Source: Nemophila menziesii
Taxonomy: Eukaryota; Streptophyta; Magnoliopsida; Boraginales; Hydrophyllaceae
NCBI GenBank assembly: GCA_029959085.1
Contig: JARWIR010000002.1
Location: 66,270,154 to 66,334,153, forward strand
Length of the DNA: 64,000 nucleotides
Direction of reading: 5' to 3'
Positions 20,853 through 34,027 of this stretch are shown here, piece by piece (the stretch's first letter is position 1; each line of letters starts with the position of its first letter). The notes under the pieces were generated by a model. That model saw only the letters and a list, made by a program, of their open reading frames with translations. It did no database searches and had not been told where the DNA came from. A program made the position numbers and the translations under genes.

Positions 20853-23800
20853 TCATCCCACAAATTCCCCAAAGTGCTGCATGAACTGACGTTCTGGTTG
20901 ATGCAACTGCTGCTGTTGATTCCCATCCTCAGCACTTTGCCTGAGACCTAACGTTAGTGACACAGCTTCAAGCCCACCCATTTCAATTCCGCTTCGCTGG
21001 TAAGGCATAAAACCTATGAGCGAAGCATCCATACTTGCAGGATGATGAGACTCTACTCTTAAACGTTTATCAAATTTCCACGTATCTGGATTAGATCTGT
21101 CACGTACGATTGATGAAGACCCAATATTGGAACTATTAATTTGAGTATCTGTGCTAAACTTGTTGGACTGTTGGCTATCTTGTGTCCCTTTGTCTCCTTC
21201 ATTACATATCTTCTCATTATCAGTTCTTTCGCCATTGGAGGAGCATGATACAGGTACTCCTTTACTCTCTAGCATGTGTATTTCTTCAACCATGGGTTTC
21301 CACACACGAACACGAGCATTGATGAACCAATTTGAGACCTGAACTAAGCATTCATATCAACTTTACTCAAACATATATCTATGATACTTGGAATTAAACA
21401 TTCATACAAATAGCTTAATTAGTATACCTGATTCCTAGTTAAGCCAGTCTGAGTTGCCAATACATGTTTATCAGCATCAGTAGGGTACCTACACCAGGAA
21501 TTAAATTTATATTCTCTAGTGCTCATTTGTATGATGAGTTTGAGTTTGAGAAACGAGACTTACGGGTGAAGAAAATGGTCGAAAAGCCAAGCCCTAAGAA
21601 CAGTTACTGCACGTTCTGGTAACCCTCTTTGAGGCCTCCATACATGTTGCTGTTGAGGTTCGAAACTTATATTTGTGCCTCCTACACCACCGAGTCTCTG
21701 CTTTTGATAGGTTTGATCAATGAATTTTAACCTTGATGTGCTTGCATCAGCTTTATTAGTATTTGTGTGAGTGGTGGGGTGTGAGAAATCTTCTCCCAAG
21801 GCTTTCCCTATATTTTTTAACTGATCAAAGATTGCATTCTTAAGGCACTTAAAATGTCGAGAGACTGTTTTCAAAGCTAGCGAAATGTAAGGGGTTGAGG
21901 CACTAAGACCCGCCACTGATTCGAAGGATGAAACCACCATTTGCATTTGTTGATGATACTGCTTATACCTTCTGCAAATCTAGCATTAAAATAATATATG
22001 AAACAATAAGTTGAGAATCTCATAAGCTTCTTAACTCCCTTATTAGAAAAAATTAGATGCACATGCATTAGAATGTTAGAGTCTCCTCCTACTTGAATCT
22101 CAAGTTTTTTTTTTTTTTTTTGTTACATAGGAGAGCCCACTTTGGACTCGGGGGCATTGACTCGGTTCGAACCTACACCACTAAATTGAAAGACCAAGGC
22201 TCTGACCAGTGAGAAAACACCCAAGTGTTATCTCATATTGAGTTGGCACTTTGATGTTACATCAGATAAGCGGCAGACTTGAGAATGATTAAAAACAATT
22301 TTAATACAATACAATATATTCATATAGAGTCATCAAGAATGGGTGCTTAGAAGATGTAGAAACTCTACAAAGAAAAAACATGGAGGATGAATATTTCACG
22401 TTGTTCAGTAACACACTATTTTAGTTTCATTTTAAGAAAATAGTGTTCATTTTCAATATCCAATAGTATTTTCATTACTATTTTCTCCTAAATTAATAGA
22501 AAATGAAAACAAAAAACCAGGTTTTCTTATAATAAACCAAAGAGGAGCTACGTGTATACTTTACACAAACATGAGCTTGATTCATTTTGCTGTTCCCACC
22601 TTAGTTATTCTATAGGGGGCTTTAATTAGAGCCGAGCTTAAATTATTGAGGCATCTAGATTAAAGAAAATTGACTCCCTTAACATCCACCAATTAATTAA
22701 ATGAACAAATACCAAAACCAAGATATAAATCTACTGAAACTAGGTCGATAATATCAGTTTTGGATTCTCTTGTAAATCTCTACACTTTCACCTTGGATAT
22801 ATGGTGTGTGTAAACTTGCAAAAATCAATGAACCAAATCAAATGTTTTACTTTAAAATAGATTTGCTTTGGTTTATATTTCAATAATTAAAAACGTCTAT
22901 ATATATTTGGTTATTCAGAAGATAAAGTGTGGCATAAATCCTATATGTATAAATCCTTTAATATTTACTAAATGTTAATAATGGGAATAAATAAATATAT
23001 ACAAGGATTACTTACACTATTTGATCAAATATATTAGGTTATCAATTTAACAACTCCATTACTAGAGCCTCTCACATACCACATATTACGTAGTAGGCCA
23101 TATATTATGGACTATTTTTCTTGTGGATGATGTGATGTTTCATCTATAGGGCCAGGGGTCAAGCTAAGTAACTCTATTTTCTCTTAAAACTTGGACTTTT
23201 TGTTCTGTTAATGAAAAAGTTAATTTTAATTCATAGATCAACTTCATAAAATAATTTACCCAGCAAAAAAGAACTTCATAAATTAATTAAATATGTCCTC
23301 CATTGTATCAACAATGTTATAATCTATCATGATAAAATTGGGAGTTATATTGACCTATCTTGGCTAATTAAATATAATTACTATTTACTAGTGCTCTCTT
23401 CTTTTCTTTTTCGTGACTACACTCTAAGTTTGGGGGCGGAATCACTCTCCCTAAGAAATAGTCATTTAATTATTTATATACATATCTCAATATTGAGATG
23501 ATTCCTACATATATACACCAATTTTATTTTTAACTTTTTTTTCCCTTTAACGAGTTCTAGATCTAAAAAAAATGCATTTAAAGGGAGTGTAGTTAATTAT
23601 TGCATAGAAACGAAATGAAACCAACCTCCTCTTGCATGTATAAGAGCTTAGCTTTCTTCTGTAGATACTCAGGCTGAAACGATTCCTTTGAGCCACCACC
23701 CTCTTGTCTCTTCTCATTTGAGCTATGAAATGTAGAAGATGAACCACCCGAATCACCAACACAACCACCATGCTCATCTTCTTTTAGAGCATCACCAGAA

Positions 23801-24966
23801 GAAATCCCAAAATTCTGCAATACTTGACTAGATCCTAAGCAATTTTCTACGGATTTTGGATTTGACATAAAGCAAAATTCATCTAACAACTGCTGTGCTG
23901 GCTTTAGAAACTTTGAACTTCTAAGTATAGTTGCATAACCAGTGAAAGGACCAAGTGGACCCACATTTCTATGATTAACATTTGAAGTCCCTGTCATGTC
24001 TTGTCGTGAATTTACTGATAACCTATCACCATTAATGGATGGTCTTGAAGAAGCCTCTGGATCTGGTAACTCTCCATTAGAATGCACATGATCGGAAAGA
24101 TTCCTTGTACCTTCTCGATCTAGTCGCAACTTTGATGCCGGAAGAGATGAAAGTGACAATGATAAGGCCTGCGTACTTGAATTACCTTTCAATTCTCTAT
24201 TAAAACTCTTGTTTATCGGATTATTTGACCATTGATTGCACCCCTCTAATGGCCGATCAGAAGAGAAACTCTGGTGTACATCTGTCCATGAACCACCACC
24301 ACCACCACCTCCACCACCACCACGGCCGGACGTTTCTTTGATATTCGTCGGTTGAGAAAAAGATATCATTTTAACCTCATGGTTTCCAATAGTAGCTGAA
24401 GTAACAACATCTTGGAGGGTATTAAACTGAAGCATATTATTATTTCCATATGAAGAAGCAAAGTAACTACTAGGCTTTATATTATTAACTGTTGATGCAG
24501 CAGAAAAGTCTTCCCCGACAAACATTTGACTTGTATTACCCACAATTCCAGCTGATCCACCACTATGATAATTACCATTACCAATCCAATCACAGCTATT
24601 TTGTTGTGAACCAATACTTTTCCAAGTGCTACAATTTTGTGGGTCACCATTAATCACTTTAGCTGCTGGAAAGTTGTAAGAAGACGGAAAATTGGTAAAA
24701 TTAGAAGCATCTTCTTCATGAGTTACACCTATGGCTTTATCCGATGACTCTCGATTAAACAGAGATGATTCATACGAAGACATATTACCATATCTACAAG
24801 TTCGATTTTGCATATAATCTGGATGATCAAGAGCTTGATGAGCGGATAATATTTCATCACTAGAGTTATAAGCATCCAAGTGTAGTTGCTGTTGACCATA
24901 TCTCAACTTATCACGTCTCCTTTGCAGTGCTACATGCAAATCAGGCCTAAAGTTGCTCATGTTCAT
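20853..24966 (-). CDS. BEL1-like (TALE) homeodomain transcription factor, BLH8/BLH9-like
   Basis: Four coding exons on the minus strand: 24966-23626, 21979-21564, 21488-21428 (61 nt, the small exon typical of BELL genes) and 21338-20853. All introns are GT-AG and the phases agree, giving 767 aa. The start is [10 protein letters not shown]; the GTG farther upstream is not a start. Domains: N-terminal RRRDKLR, poly-Gly (about 214-224), [12 protein letters not shown] box (336-365, [13 protein letters not shown]), BELL domain (about 436-505), TALE homeodomain (about 560-623, with PYP loop and [12 protein letters not shown]), and C-terminal VSLTLGL (ZIBEL). [10 protein letters not shown] before the SKY box and the FVG C-terminus resemble BLH9/PENNYWISE and BLH8. 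Such nuclear proteins pair with KNOX factors in meristems. No lesion is seen, so it is probably functional. Confidence 0.93.
22105..22229 (-). mobile_element. SINE-like insertion in intron 1 of the homeobox gene
   Basis: On the minus strand an A-box-like TGGTCAGAGCC (22208-22198) is followed by a perfect B box GGTTCGAACC (22173-22164) and, after about 40 nt, a 17-nt A-tail (T-run 22105-22121). Spacing fits a tRNA-derived pol III promoter. The possible target duplication ATCTCA (22097-22102 and 22230-22235) is only 6 bp. Its body differs from the SINE at 1419. Confidence 0.6.
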
Positions 24967-25028
24967 CCAAGAACACACTCTCACAACTCTAGGTTTACCT
25001 TTTTCACCATTAATTAATTACTCTCCAG

Positions 25029-25567
25029 CTGAAAGAAAATTATAGATTTATTAAAGTCTAATCAAGCAAAACATGCATGCAGACCAAGATAATTTAATTA
25101 CATCAGTCATCAAATTCTAGATGCTTCGAAATGCTTTCAAGATCAGATCTTGTTAAAATTCTGTAATACTAGTTCAAAGACCATACACAGTTAATCGCAA
25201 TTATGTACTACTGACAATATTGTGTGAACTGTATGCATGTGACTTGGTGAGAAGAAGAAAAATCAACGACAAGAATACAGAAACCAGCAGAAACTTTGCA
25301 AGAAATAAACATGTTGAAATACTGTAACGAATTTCACTACTTGTACAGAAAGAGAAAGACACACATATAATTCACTGTAAATATTTATTGTGAAGTTCAC
25401 GAGAAAAATAAGAAAAAGTAATAGAAAGTTTTACTTAAACGTAAAGAAAGAAAGAAAGAATAATAAAGTCTGGCCTAAAAACCCTAAACTGAAAACCACT
25501 GATAGACAGATCTACTTGATAAGATTCATAAGAACCAACTAAATATTATGCTCCATGGATAACTTAC
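25029..25567 (-). other. Probable 5' UTR intron of the homeobox gene
   Basis: On the minus strand a strong donor, CCCAA|GTAAGTTA (GT at 25567), and an acceptor, CTTTCAG|CTGGAG (AG at 25030-25029), bracket 539 nt upstream of the start codon. Leader introns are common in BELL genes. Predicted from splice signals only. Confidence 0.5.
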
Positions 25568-25695
25568 TTGGGCTGAATTAACAAAGCTTAAATAGTTAGT
25601 GGAAATGATAATACACAACTATTTCTGCGATAGGACTAATTCTGGCTACGAAACTTCTAAGATAAAGTTTGTCTCCTCAACCCCACAACTTAATC

Positions 25696-25704
25696 ATATT
25701 TATA
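25696..25704 (-). promoter_or_regulatory. Candidate TATA box of the homeobox gene
   Basis: The minus strand reads TATAAATAT about 130 nt upstream of the predicted leader-intron donor. That would place the transcription start near 25665. No other core promoter motif was assessed. Confidence 0.45.
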
Positions 25705-27129
25705 GTACAAAAATAAAGACATACACATCTGGTTGAATAAACGTGACAAGTAATTTGTCCTCTCCGTTTTAGCTTCTCCCACAGAGCGTTGTATAGAAAT
25801 AAAAAGAAAAATCTACTTTGAAGTCACATATATAGTCAAGTAATTACCTTGTAAGAACAAAAAAAATATAATATACCAGGCCAGATCTTTACATATATAG
25901 CTCAACCCTTTTGAAAACTTAATTAAAATGTTTCCCTCCGGTTAAATTCCGATGGATTTTCCGGTTATGGAGTAGGAGAACCACAAGGAAACTAGCTGGA
26001 GCGTTGAACAGAAGTAGTAGTAGGGTACAATGATTGTGGAGGGTGATAATTGCCGTTTAGCCTTCACCTATTATTCATCCCTTACTTTAACCGTAGCTTT
26101 TTCAAAGTGTTCGCTAGCTAGGACTTAACGTGCGTTTCTCGTTACATTTGACGGCGAATATTGGTCACCATCATGAATCTTCAAGAAACGAAATTAAATG
26201 TCTCTAACATATAATATATTATTTGATACAATTCACGCATGGTCGCCCGATAAGAAAATCAAATGAGAGTGACGTGTTTGGTTTATAGATGTGCTTTATT
26301 CCTTTTTTTTATTCTTTTATTGTATGAACAAGAAAAGTGCAATCACAAAATTCATATACCGAATTTGGCAATAGCACATATATATAATTAGACATTCTTA
26401 TTAATTAAATAATTAACTTTGAAAGTAGCACTTTTAAACTCTCAGTATTTACCACCTTTTAATTAATGAAAGTATTTATTGTGTCAGCGTACTACCCCTA
26501 CCCCCTTCAGCCCTTCTCCTCTTTCACTTCCATCTTAAATTCTTTTGGTCTCTTTATGTGCTAAAAAGTGCCATACCTCTAGTTTATTGAAATAACTACT
26601 TATTTTTTTAACAAAGATATTTTTTATCAATAAAGAATTGATCACCATGATTTTGCTTTTCAAATACTTCATTCTTAGAAAAACGTAATCCATAAGTTAG
26701 ATATAATATGGAAAAAATATCTTTTAAAATTCTGAGAGAACGGATATCACCATACACATAACTTCCAATCATCTTTCTCCAAAGATTAAGAAAATCGTAA
26801 AGATCTCAGAAGTCCTGAGATTAAAAAAATGACTACATAATGTAAAAGATTAGATCCGGTAAAATACCAACATATGCTTAGTTATTTAAAGCAAAAATAT
26901 TTTTTCTAGACCTTTTTTAACAATTTTTTTTGAATAAATCAAGGCCCATTTTTGTAAAAAAAAAAAAAAACAGTAAGGCCTAAAGCGGTTCTCTTGGTGG
27001 TTTTCCCAAATGATCGACCCTATGTAAGATGCTCAATGCCTTTCACTACTTTCCTTAAAGTAAACGTACAAAAACTACCCATGATCTCCTTATACCTATT
27101 GTAGTTGTAGAAGGACTAAAATTATAGGT

Positions 27130-27130
<1 letters not shown>
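25705..27130. other. Upstream region of the homeobox gene
   Basis: A/T-rich, no ORF or repeat family recognised. It presumably contains the 5' regulatory DNA of the homeobox gene. An A-run lies at 26957-26970. Confidence 0.4.
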
Positions 27131-27132
<2 letters not shown>

Positions 27133-27177
<45 letters not shown>

Positions 27178-27197
27178 AGAGAGAGAGAGAGAGAGAG
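27133..27197. repeat. Compound microsatellite (AT)n(GA)n
   Basis: About 21 AT units (27133-27174) run directly into about 10 GA units (27177-27197). Confidence 0.95.
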
Positions 27198-27539
27198 TTT
27201 TGAATTTAGTAGCATTAATAAAGGTATTGTGACATGATATCAATCATGTAATCATAAGACAACTTTAACTCACAATAATTAATAGAGCTTACCTTATTCA
27301 GATTGTTTACTTAAGCAAGTTGTACTTAATAATTCAACATCTCACTTAAACACAGTAAATCACTCGAACCAATAACTTTTAATTCAATAAAATCTAACTG
27401 GCAAAATCTGATTTATCAGTTTGACTCGTCTACACGAAACGCAAAGCTTTCACACATTGAGAAACCACATAAATGACCAAAATTAGAGTCAGTGACAAAA
27501 CACAAACACGTAAGAAGGATCAACGAGATATAACAACTA

Positions 27540-29270
27540 CCTCCAACTCTGAAGAGTTCCTCCAACATGCAAATTCCTCGGGGGAACAGGAGGTAGTTCC
27601 ACCCTTAGTGATGCAAACAATAAGCATAGAACCTGGTAATGCCTACTGAAGTTTAAGAAGTAACCCACCTAGAACAAGGGTAAGAGAATCGTCGATAAAC
27701 ATAGATGAAACACCCTCGTAAAGCATTTACGCGTCGAACCTTCTGGTCTATACATTATCATATTTGTGCATCAGCCTAAACCGAAGATCCATTTAAATCC
27801 TCTAACAGTTTAACACTTACTATACACCTAATAACACCGAGAACCGGGAAGGAAAGATACCCTCATAACCTTCTAAGCGCAATTGAGGTTCTGGAACCCT
27901 ACATACCGTAGGAGGTTCCCTAGAGAACACCACAAGTTAGAGCTGGCTGAGAAGAAAGTAGCAACCAAGACATTGTATTCACTTTTGAGATAATGGATTA
28001 ATCGCTACCTCACCGTTTTAAGTCGTCACAACCACCAGATTATGGGTCGACTGAACTAGATGAACACTTCAACATGTAAAATATGCATTTGGAGTTGTTT
28101 ACCAATTCCGTTCCATATTCTGTCGTGCTCTCCCCTCTATTTTATAAGGAAAATAGTGTATCAGGGATTCTCTTAGTTATATCAGGGATTCTCTTAGTTA
28201 TATCCAAAAAAATGTCTTTTGAACATCTTAGCCAGAGACAGAAGACACGTTTCGCTGGGCGTAAGGCTTTAGGCATAGACTCACCATCATTGCTGAATAT
28301 ATATCATTAGGAGGTAGAAACACTAAGAGATTACATCAAGAGATAATACCATAGCCCAATTAGAATTAACCCATGGGTTGAGGAACAAAAAGTTCCAAAT
28401 TAATTTAGACTTAGAGACTCAATTAACCTTGGCATATATGTTCAGACAATATTGAAGGTTAAGAACTGTTTAAGAGATGACCACAAAACTAATCAGAAAA
28501 AAGGATAAGCATTGAATCATCACTAAGAGAAGCAACATAGAAAACCGGGAGGATACCAAAGTGATGTCTCTCACCCTCAAGGGTGGACCACAAACAAGAT
28601 GAATATCTCTAGGGCTATCATACATGCATACTCAGATACGATCTATAGTTTTAACGGTCAAAACATGACTCCAATAGGCCACATCGAGTTATGACTACAA
28701 CTCATCACCCTTGAGAAGAACACCATAATTCCCACCAAGTTTGCGGTAGTGGAATTTTAATCTCATATTATATGATTGGGGAAGGAATACGCTAAACAAG
28801 CTCCAAGAATTTATTTTCACCTACCATCTACCAGTTTCCAACTGAAAAAGGGGTGGATATAATTATGGTAAACTAGGCCTAGGACTAAGAATTTAAAGTC
28901 AAATTGATACCAGGACTTGATATAATTGTCGTATACCTTTCGGGGAAGGAGGCGAAAGAAGTAAAGAGGACACCTCGCTCCCATCCAAAGACACAATTCG
29001 AAGCTGACTAGCCAAGATTCAAGGTCACGTCGATGACCATGACAAATCAAGAAATAAGTCAAAGAAGTTCAAACCGGACTATTATAGCAAAGTTAGGCAA
29101 ATTCTAAGATATTTCTTGTCTTCACCGTTTCAAACAAGGTACGTCTAGTTTCATACAAAAGTCAAGGATACCTTACCCGACTCATCACATGAAATACCTC
29201 AACCCTTGTGTTGCACATAGTTAATCACAAGGCAACGAGACATGCATGTGCGTTGTATCTAGGTAAGAGA
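27540..29270 (+). pseudogene. Decayed Tat-type gypsy remnant with protease-like segment
   Basis: A long plus-strand stretch is rather open but broken about every 30 codons. Around 28563-28860 one frame reads like the Tat/Retand protease region: RAIIHAYSDTIYSFNG, MTPIGHIEL (the hallmark PxGxIxL), TKFAVVEF, then a segment like ILG..A..A...H and KKGWI. The catalytic DTG/DSG triplet cannot be placed. A 21-bp perfect tandem duplication (28160-28180, 28181-28201) lies upstream. No RT, RNase H or IN is visible before the tandem array at 29439. Confidence 0.45.
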
Positions 29271-29438
29271 TCATGTTAACCTAGGTTATGCTCTTTTTCG
29301 TTTTCCCTTACTATAATGTTTTTAATTTAGTTGGTAAGGGATACATAATGTAAAACCATTTTAATTTACTTCCCCATTAGAAGAAAAACTTACTTTTGAA
29401 AAGTATTTTTAATATACTATGTCTCATTGGATTTTTTT

Positions 29439-30360
29439 CAACCTGCACGATTACCACCAAAAACCTCAATTATACCCTCTTATGAGTGATGTGTCCTTAG
29501 TGATATTCCTAAGGGGTAACTCGGGGAAAACCTCAACTCAACCCTCCTACAGGGAGTTGAGTCCAGAATAGTTCAATCTACGTGGTATCCTTGGATAAAA
29601 TCTTGATTAACCCTCTATTGGGATTATGAAGTCAAGGGATAAGGCTTATGGGCCACACGGTAAAACCTTGCTTCAACCATTAGAAAGGTTAAATTAGACG
29701 GTTGAACCTACACAATTACTTTTTCTAAGTCTTTATTATGTCCTACAGTGGGTTATTGAGTCTAAAGAGTAAAGCCTCAAGGGGTCACTCTGGTGAAACC
29801 TCAATTTAATCTTTAGACATGATATTTTTTTCCAAACAATTGAACCTACGTGGTTATTCTTGCTAAACCTCAATTAAATCCTCTAGGTGTTATTGAGTCC
29901 GGGGAATAGGTCATACGGGCCACAACAATAAAACATCAATATTATCTTTATACAAGTTATTGAGTCCAGGCATTTTCAACCTACGCGATTACTCTGCTAA
30001 ACCTTGATTCAATCTTGAGACACGTTAAAAAGTCTAGACATTTCCACCTATAATGTTACTTTAGATAAATATTAATTCAATATTTAGGTAGGAAAGAGTC
30101 CAAACAGTTCAACCTATATGGTTACTCAGGCTAAACCATGATTCAATATTTAGACATGTTATCGAGTCCATACAATTCAACATGCACGGTTACTCTGCTA
30201 ACATCGATTCAGTCTTTGGATAGTTTATCAAGTCTAACTGTTCCAACTCACACATGCACTCTATTTTGAATTTTGATTTAATCCTTCAAAACAGGTTATC
30301 AATCCCAAAGAGTAGGCCTAAGGGGTCACCTTGGTAAAACCTTGACTCAGCTCTATAGAA
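29439..30360 (+). repeat. Degenerate tandem array, 66-67 bp unit with 135-bp dimer order
   Basis: The phrase CAACCTACGTGGTTACT (variants) recurs at about 29439, 29574, 29704, 29842, 29977, 30044, 30110, 30178 and 30243. The first intervals are about 135 bp; the last are about 66 bp. In the 135-bp part a second type of half-unit, AAGGGGTCACCTTGGTAAAACC-like, alternates with it and returns near 30313. Both types share the phrase TTATTGAGTCC. Tandem repeats in the 3' UTR are known from Tat-lineage elements (Ogre, Retand), which fits the protease-like segment upstream. Confidence 0.75.
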
Positions 30361-30661
30361 TATTACGCATTCGTCTGAGGGTTGTTCAATCTAGATTTTC
30401 AAATCCACTTGACATCAAGACCTAGATCTATGTTGTGTCTTATTATTGTAATATCAAGGAAGTATATTCTAGCCAAACAAATGCAAAATATTGTTGTGAT
30501 AAAGGCAAAATAAAGGTAAAATACATCGAATAATGCTTATAATCAGGTGAAGACTGATCGGTATAACTTTTTTGGTGAAAGAGATGGGTATAAGGGGTTA
30601 GGTAAGTCTAAACTGAGAGAGGATAATAAAGTGATAGATAATTACACTAAGATGTAAGATA
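30361..30661. other. Tail of the Tat-like remnant or flank
   Basis: Unstructured A/T-rich sequence between the tandem array and the El-5 LTR. Nothing recognised. Confidence 0.35.
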
Positions 30662-30666
30662 AGAAT

Positions 30667-32136
30667 TGGTGGACCCGTGGGTGTGATAAAATAATAATGT
30701 AAAAATCACACACACCTCGGAAACCACGACTAACTCTCCGCAAGTATACGGGCCATTACAAGTAATAAGTAACTAAATAAAGTTCGTTCCTCGGAAATTT
30801 AGGAAGTTATTTCAACTTGTGTTCATTATTAGCGTTGATGGTTTTAAATGTTTTGATTAAAAAATTAAAATAGAATAGGTGTTTGATTTGTTTTATAATG
30901 ATTAATTAAATATCCAATGAAGATTGTAGCTTAAAGTTGCTAGTGCGCACCTAACTTATTGACTTAATGGTTCTAGAAATAAGGGCGAAATGGTGATTTC
31001 ATATTAGCCGGGATTCAATATTCTTCCCAAATTCCTCCCGGGTAGATGAGAAGCTACTTTACTACACTTAGGATGCAATTAAATCAAACCCTAACGACTA
31101 CTTGTTTAGTCAATGCATGTTGACTCACTAACGCACTCCAAGCGTGTATATACTAGTTCGTATTAAAACCCTCCTTTCGGACGCTAGCTCAATAACTTAA
31201 TGTATCCACTATTTGATCAAGATATAAATAGGGTTCAAGCATAAGACATATACCCAATAGAATTAAACAACCACTTTAATTAATTACAATCCCACATTTT
31301 AGAACACGTTAAATAGCTAAAACAAGGTCATAAATAAACAACCTAAGCAAAAGAAACATTGTTCATAATTGAACTAAGAATAAATAGAGTAGAAGTAAGG
31401 TCAATCCAATAAATCTAACGTTAATTACCATAAGAATAGAGATGGATCTACGTAGAATTAATGTTGTGATGCTCCAACTCTTGTTGATCCTTCTCTAGGT
31501 TGATTTTGCTCCCTCTCTAGTGGAAAATAATGAATAATACTGAAGCACGACGGCAAAGGACAAAAATAGATCATGTTCTAATGTTAATATCTGGAATTTA
31601 TAGGTTATAAAATGTTTTATGGGTCATGAGTTTCATTTAATTGACCTAATCCCTCCAAAAAACGTTTACCTCCAAAAGGGGATTGGTTCGAGTCATGCCA
31701 GCTCTGAAATTCATAACATCTTTGTTACAACTCCAAATCACAAACCGTCAGCAACCACACGTTCCTAAGTTAGAGACCTACCAAGATACAAAAGGATTTG
31801 TTCAAATTATTTGTAAATCTCATGTGGCAGTGAAAACAATTCACTTTCTAATTTTGGCTGACAACTATTGCACTTTCTAAAAACGAATTATTTGTCCCTT
31901 AACTCTTGGTTTCTACTTTGATCTCATTTCCGTGACTTCTTATCCATGATTTGGAATCTAATATCATCACTGTACCGAGGAGCTTCACATTTAACACACA
32001 AATTACACCCAAAATGCTCTAAAAGTATTAATTCTCCAAAACAAGGCAAGAAACGAGAAATCCCTCAACTGAGCACATAATTAACCTATATATATGTCTC
32101 GTGATGGGATTAATTCATCAAAAAAATGAGACATCA
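30667..32136 (-). repeat. 3' LTR of El-5
   Basis: On the minus strand it starts TGATGTCTCA at 32136 and ends ACGGGTCCACCA at 30667. It carries the family's terminal inverted repeat. Length 1470 bp, more diverged from the other LTRs. Confidence 0.8.
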
Positions 32137-33699
32137 ATACCACCAACTCAAAACTTTTTCGTCTTGACAAATAAATAAAAAGAACAATAGGATAGTCTCT
32201 AAAATATCAACTAAGTCAAATAAGCACGAGAGAAGAAGAATGTAACTAATAGTCCTGAAGAAACTACCTAGAAAATTTCATGTAATGATATTTACAAACT
32301 AATTAATACATATACGCTTATCATAAAAACAATCAACATGGTGTAAGTTCAAGATTAGATTATCTTTGCAATGCACGAATAAAAGGATTTTTTTAGTTCG
32401 ATATGGAGATTATACAGTGTTCATCGATCCTAACATAGTATCTAATGGTGCATCTAAATAATTTCTATTGGTTCAATCGCTCCTAGATCACATAGTTAAG
32501 ATCATAAAGTCTTTAAGTTTGTAATGTTTGGTTAGGGACGATATGATTGTATATTTGGATTATGTAGAGTGAGCTTTGGGCTCTCTCCTTATTATCCATC
32601 AACTAGTCGCCCTTGATCTTGTGTTACTCTCATATGATTTTCTCACTCAACCCAACTTTGATGTACTTAATTCATATTCCCAGTAATCAATACACAAACC
32701 CAGATTATTACATAAGAATTAATCCACTTTGCTTGTCCCTTTTTCTTTTTTCAATCTTTTTATATCAATTTCTTTTGCAAGTTAGGTATGACTCTCTGTT
32801 TGATGTGAGATGTCATGCTACTTCAATTTAATATTTATTCTATTTTCAATTTTTTCCCTTTACCTCGGAAAAGGGTTACAATATAAACCAAGTGCATCAT
32901 CACATAAAACAAATACATAACTCAAAAACCCACCCAAGTGTTTCCCATAATCGTTCCCACCACCTAATTCAAGCTCTAAAGACAAGTGTCTTAGTATCGC
33001 AATTCGAGTGTGGGTCATATGGAAATATTCCTATAATATAAGGGGTATGGCTTGTAACTTGGCTAATAAAAGGCCTTAGAAAGGCTAGAAGAGGATTAAT
33101 ACATATGGACAACAAGCTAAAAAGGCACAAAGGGGCTGATCAAGATATCCTCAATCACTTTCTTAACTATTAAATTTCGATACTTTCTCACCTCTGGCAC
33201 GTTCATTAAATACGTTTATTAACTAGCTCAGATCTCACATTCTACACACCATTCAAGGCTCCCTAAGATCAAACTTACTTCTACTGCATTGCTTACTATC
33301 CTTTCTTTACTATTAAGGCGTGTTTTAATGTTCATATTTCAAAGAATATAATACAACTAGTTTATAAACAAATTACCTACTATCATTAACTCACTAATTC
33401 TTATGCTTCTAGGCCATTATACACATTCGACACCTATCTCTATATCAACAAATGTTTCTTAATACATGGGTGTCCGGGAAAGCTTTCGCGTACCACGACT
33501 AATCCCATGAGAAATATACACGCCTCCCTATGCATATTCTCTAGTAAATCAAATTTAAAAAATTAATTTCTACCTAAAAAAGAGTAAATCAAATAATAAA
33601 AATATTTACACAAACATTACAAAATATAAAAATTTTCAAATATTACAAATAATGAGAGGGTACTTACATTCGTGAGAATCACACAATCCTCCAAGCTAG
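32137..33699 (-). other. 3' non-coding region of El-5
   Basis: It contains the family blocks in decayed form: PPT-like AGTTTTGAGTTGGTGG (minus strand, near 32140-32160), a CTTTGC/GGAAAAGGG arm pair (32725, 32867) and the GACCCACACTCGAATT block (about 32998-33018). A SINE fragment is inserted at 33475-33550. No ORF. Confidence 0.6.
33475..33550 (-). mobile_element. SINE fragment, same family as 1419-1583
   Basis: The minus strand reads GATTTACTAGAGAATATGC, then GGGATTAGTCGTGGTACGCG and CCGGACACCCATG, matching the 3' half of the SINE at 1419 almost base for base. The A-tail is eroded. Confidence 0.75.
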
Positions 33700-34014
33700 G
33701 GGTTAGTGTTCTCGATCCACTTTGATGCGGTCAAACGCTCCTCGTACCCGTCCTCGTTCTGGGATGATTTCAGCTCGATTCATCCAATATTAGAAAAAAT
33801 CTCAGCAACACAAGTTGTATACAATTTTCTTAAATTTTCGTGGCCATTTAAATCTTTAAATTCTGAGCTCGTATGCACAAGTTACGGCCCCTCAAAGCCA
33901 GCTTCTGAAAACCACTTTTTTTCTTTTTTGGTCTCCTCATGTCGCATCACGTCGCGCTATTACCTTTCCCAAGGTGTGATCTTCTGTATTTTTGTTTCTT
34001 GGCTCACTAGTCAT
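33700..34014 (-). pseudogene. El-5 ORF2 remnant
   Basis: ATG at 34014 begins MTSEPRNKN, matching the Met-Thr start of sister ORF2s. A basic stretch RRPKKKKSGFQKLALRGRN follows, then a decayed C-terminal part that aligns at nucleotide level with El-7 ORF2 (AATTTTCTTAAATTTTCG near 33818-33835). Stops and frameshifts are present. It shows that the pol-bearing element also carries ORF2. Confidence 0.45.
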
Positions 34015-34027
34015 GAGTGAAGGTTGA

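Noticed and set aside
24296..24325. Poly-Gly run in the homeobox gene as a frameshift or assembly error
   Set aside because: The frame is open on both sides and the homopolymeric residue run is encoded by GGT/GGC-type codons, common in BELL proteins.
27055..27243. 62-codon ORF across the microsatellite
   Set aside because: It is made mostly of the AT/GA repeat (Ile-Tyr and Leu-Ser runs) and is not a gene.
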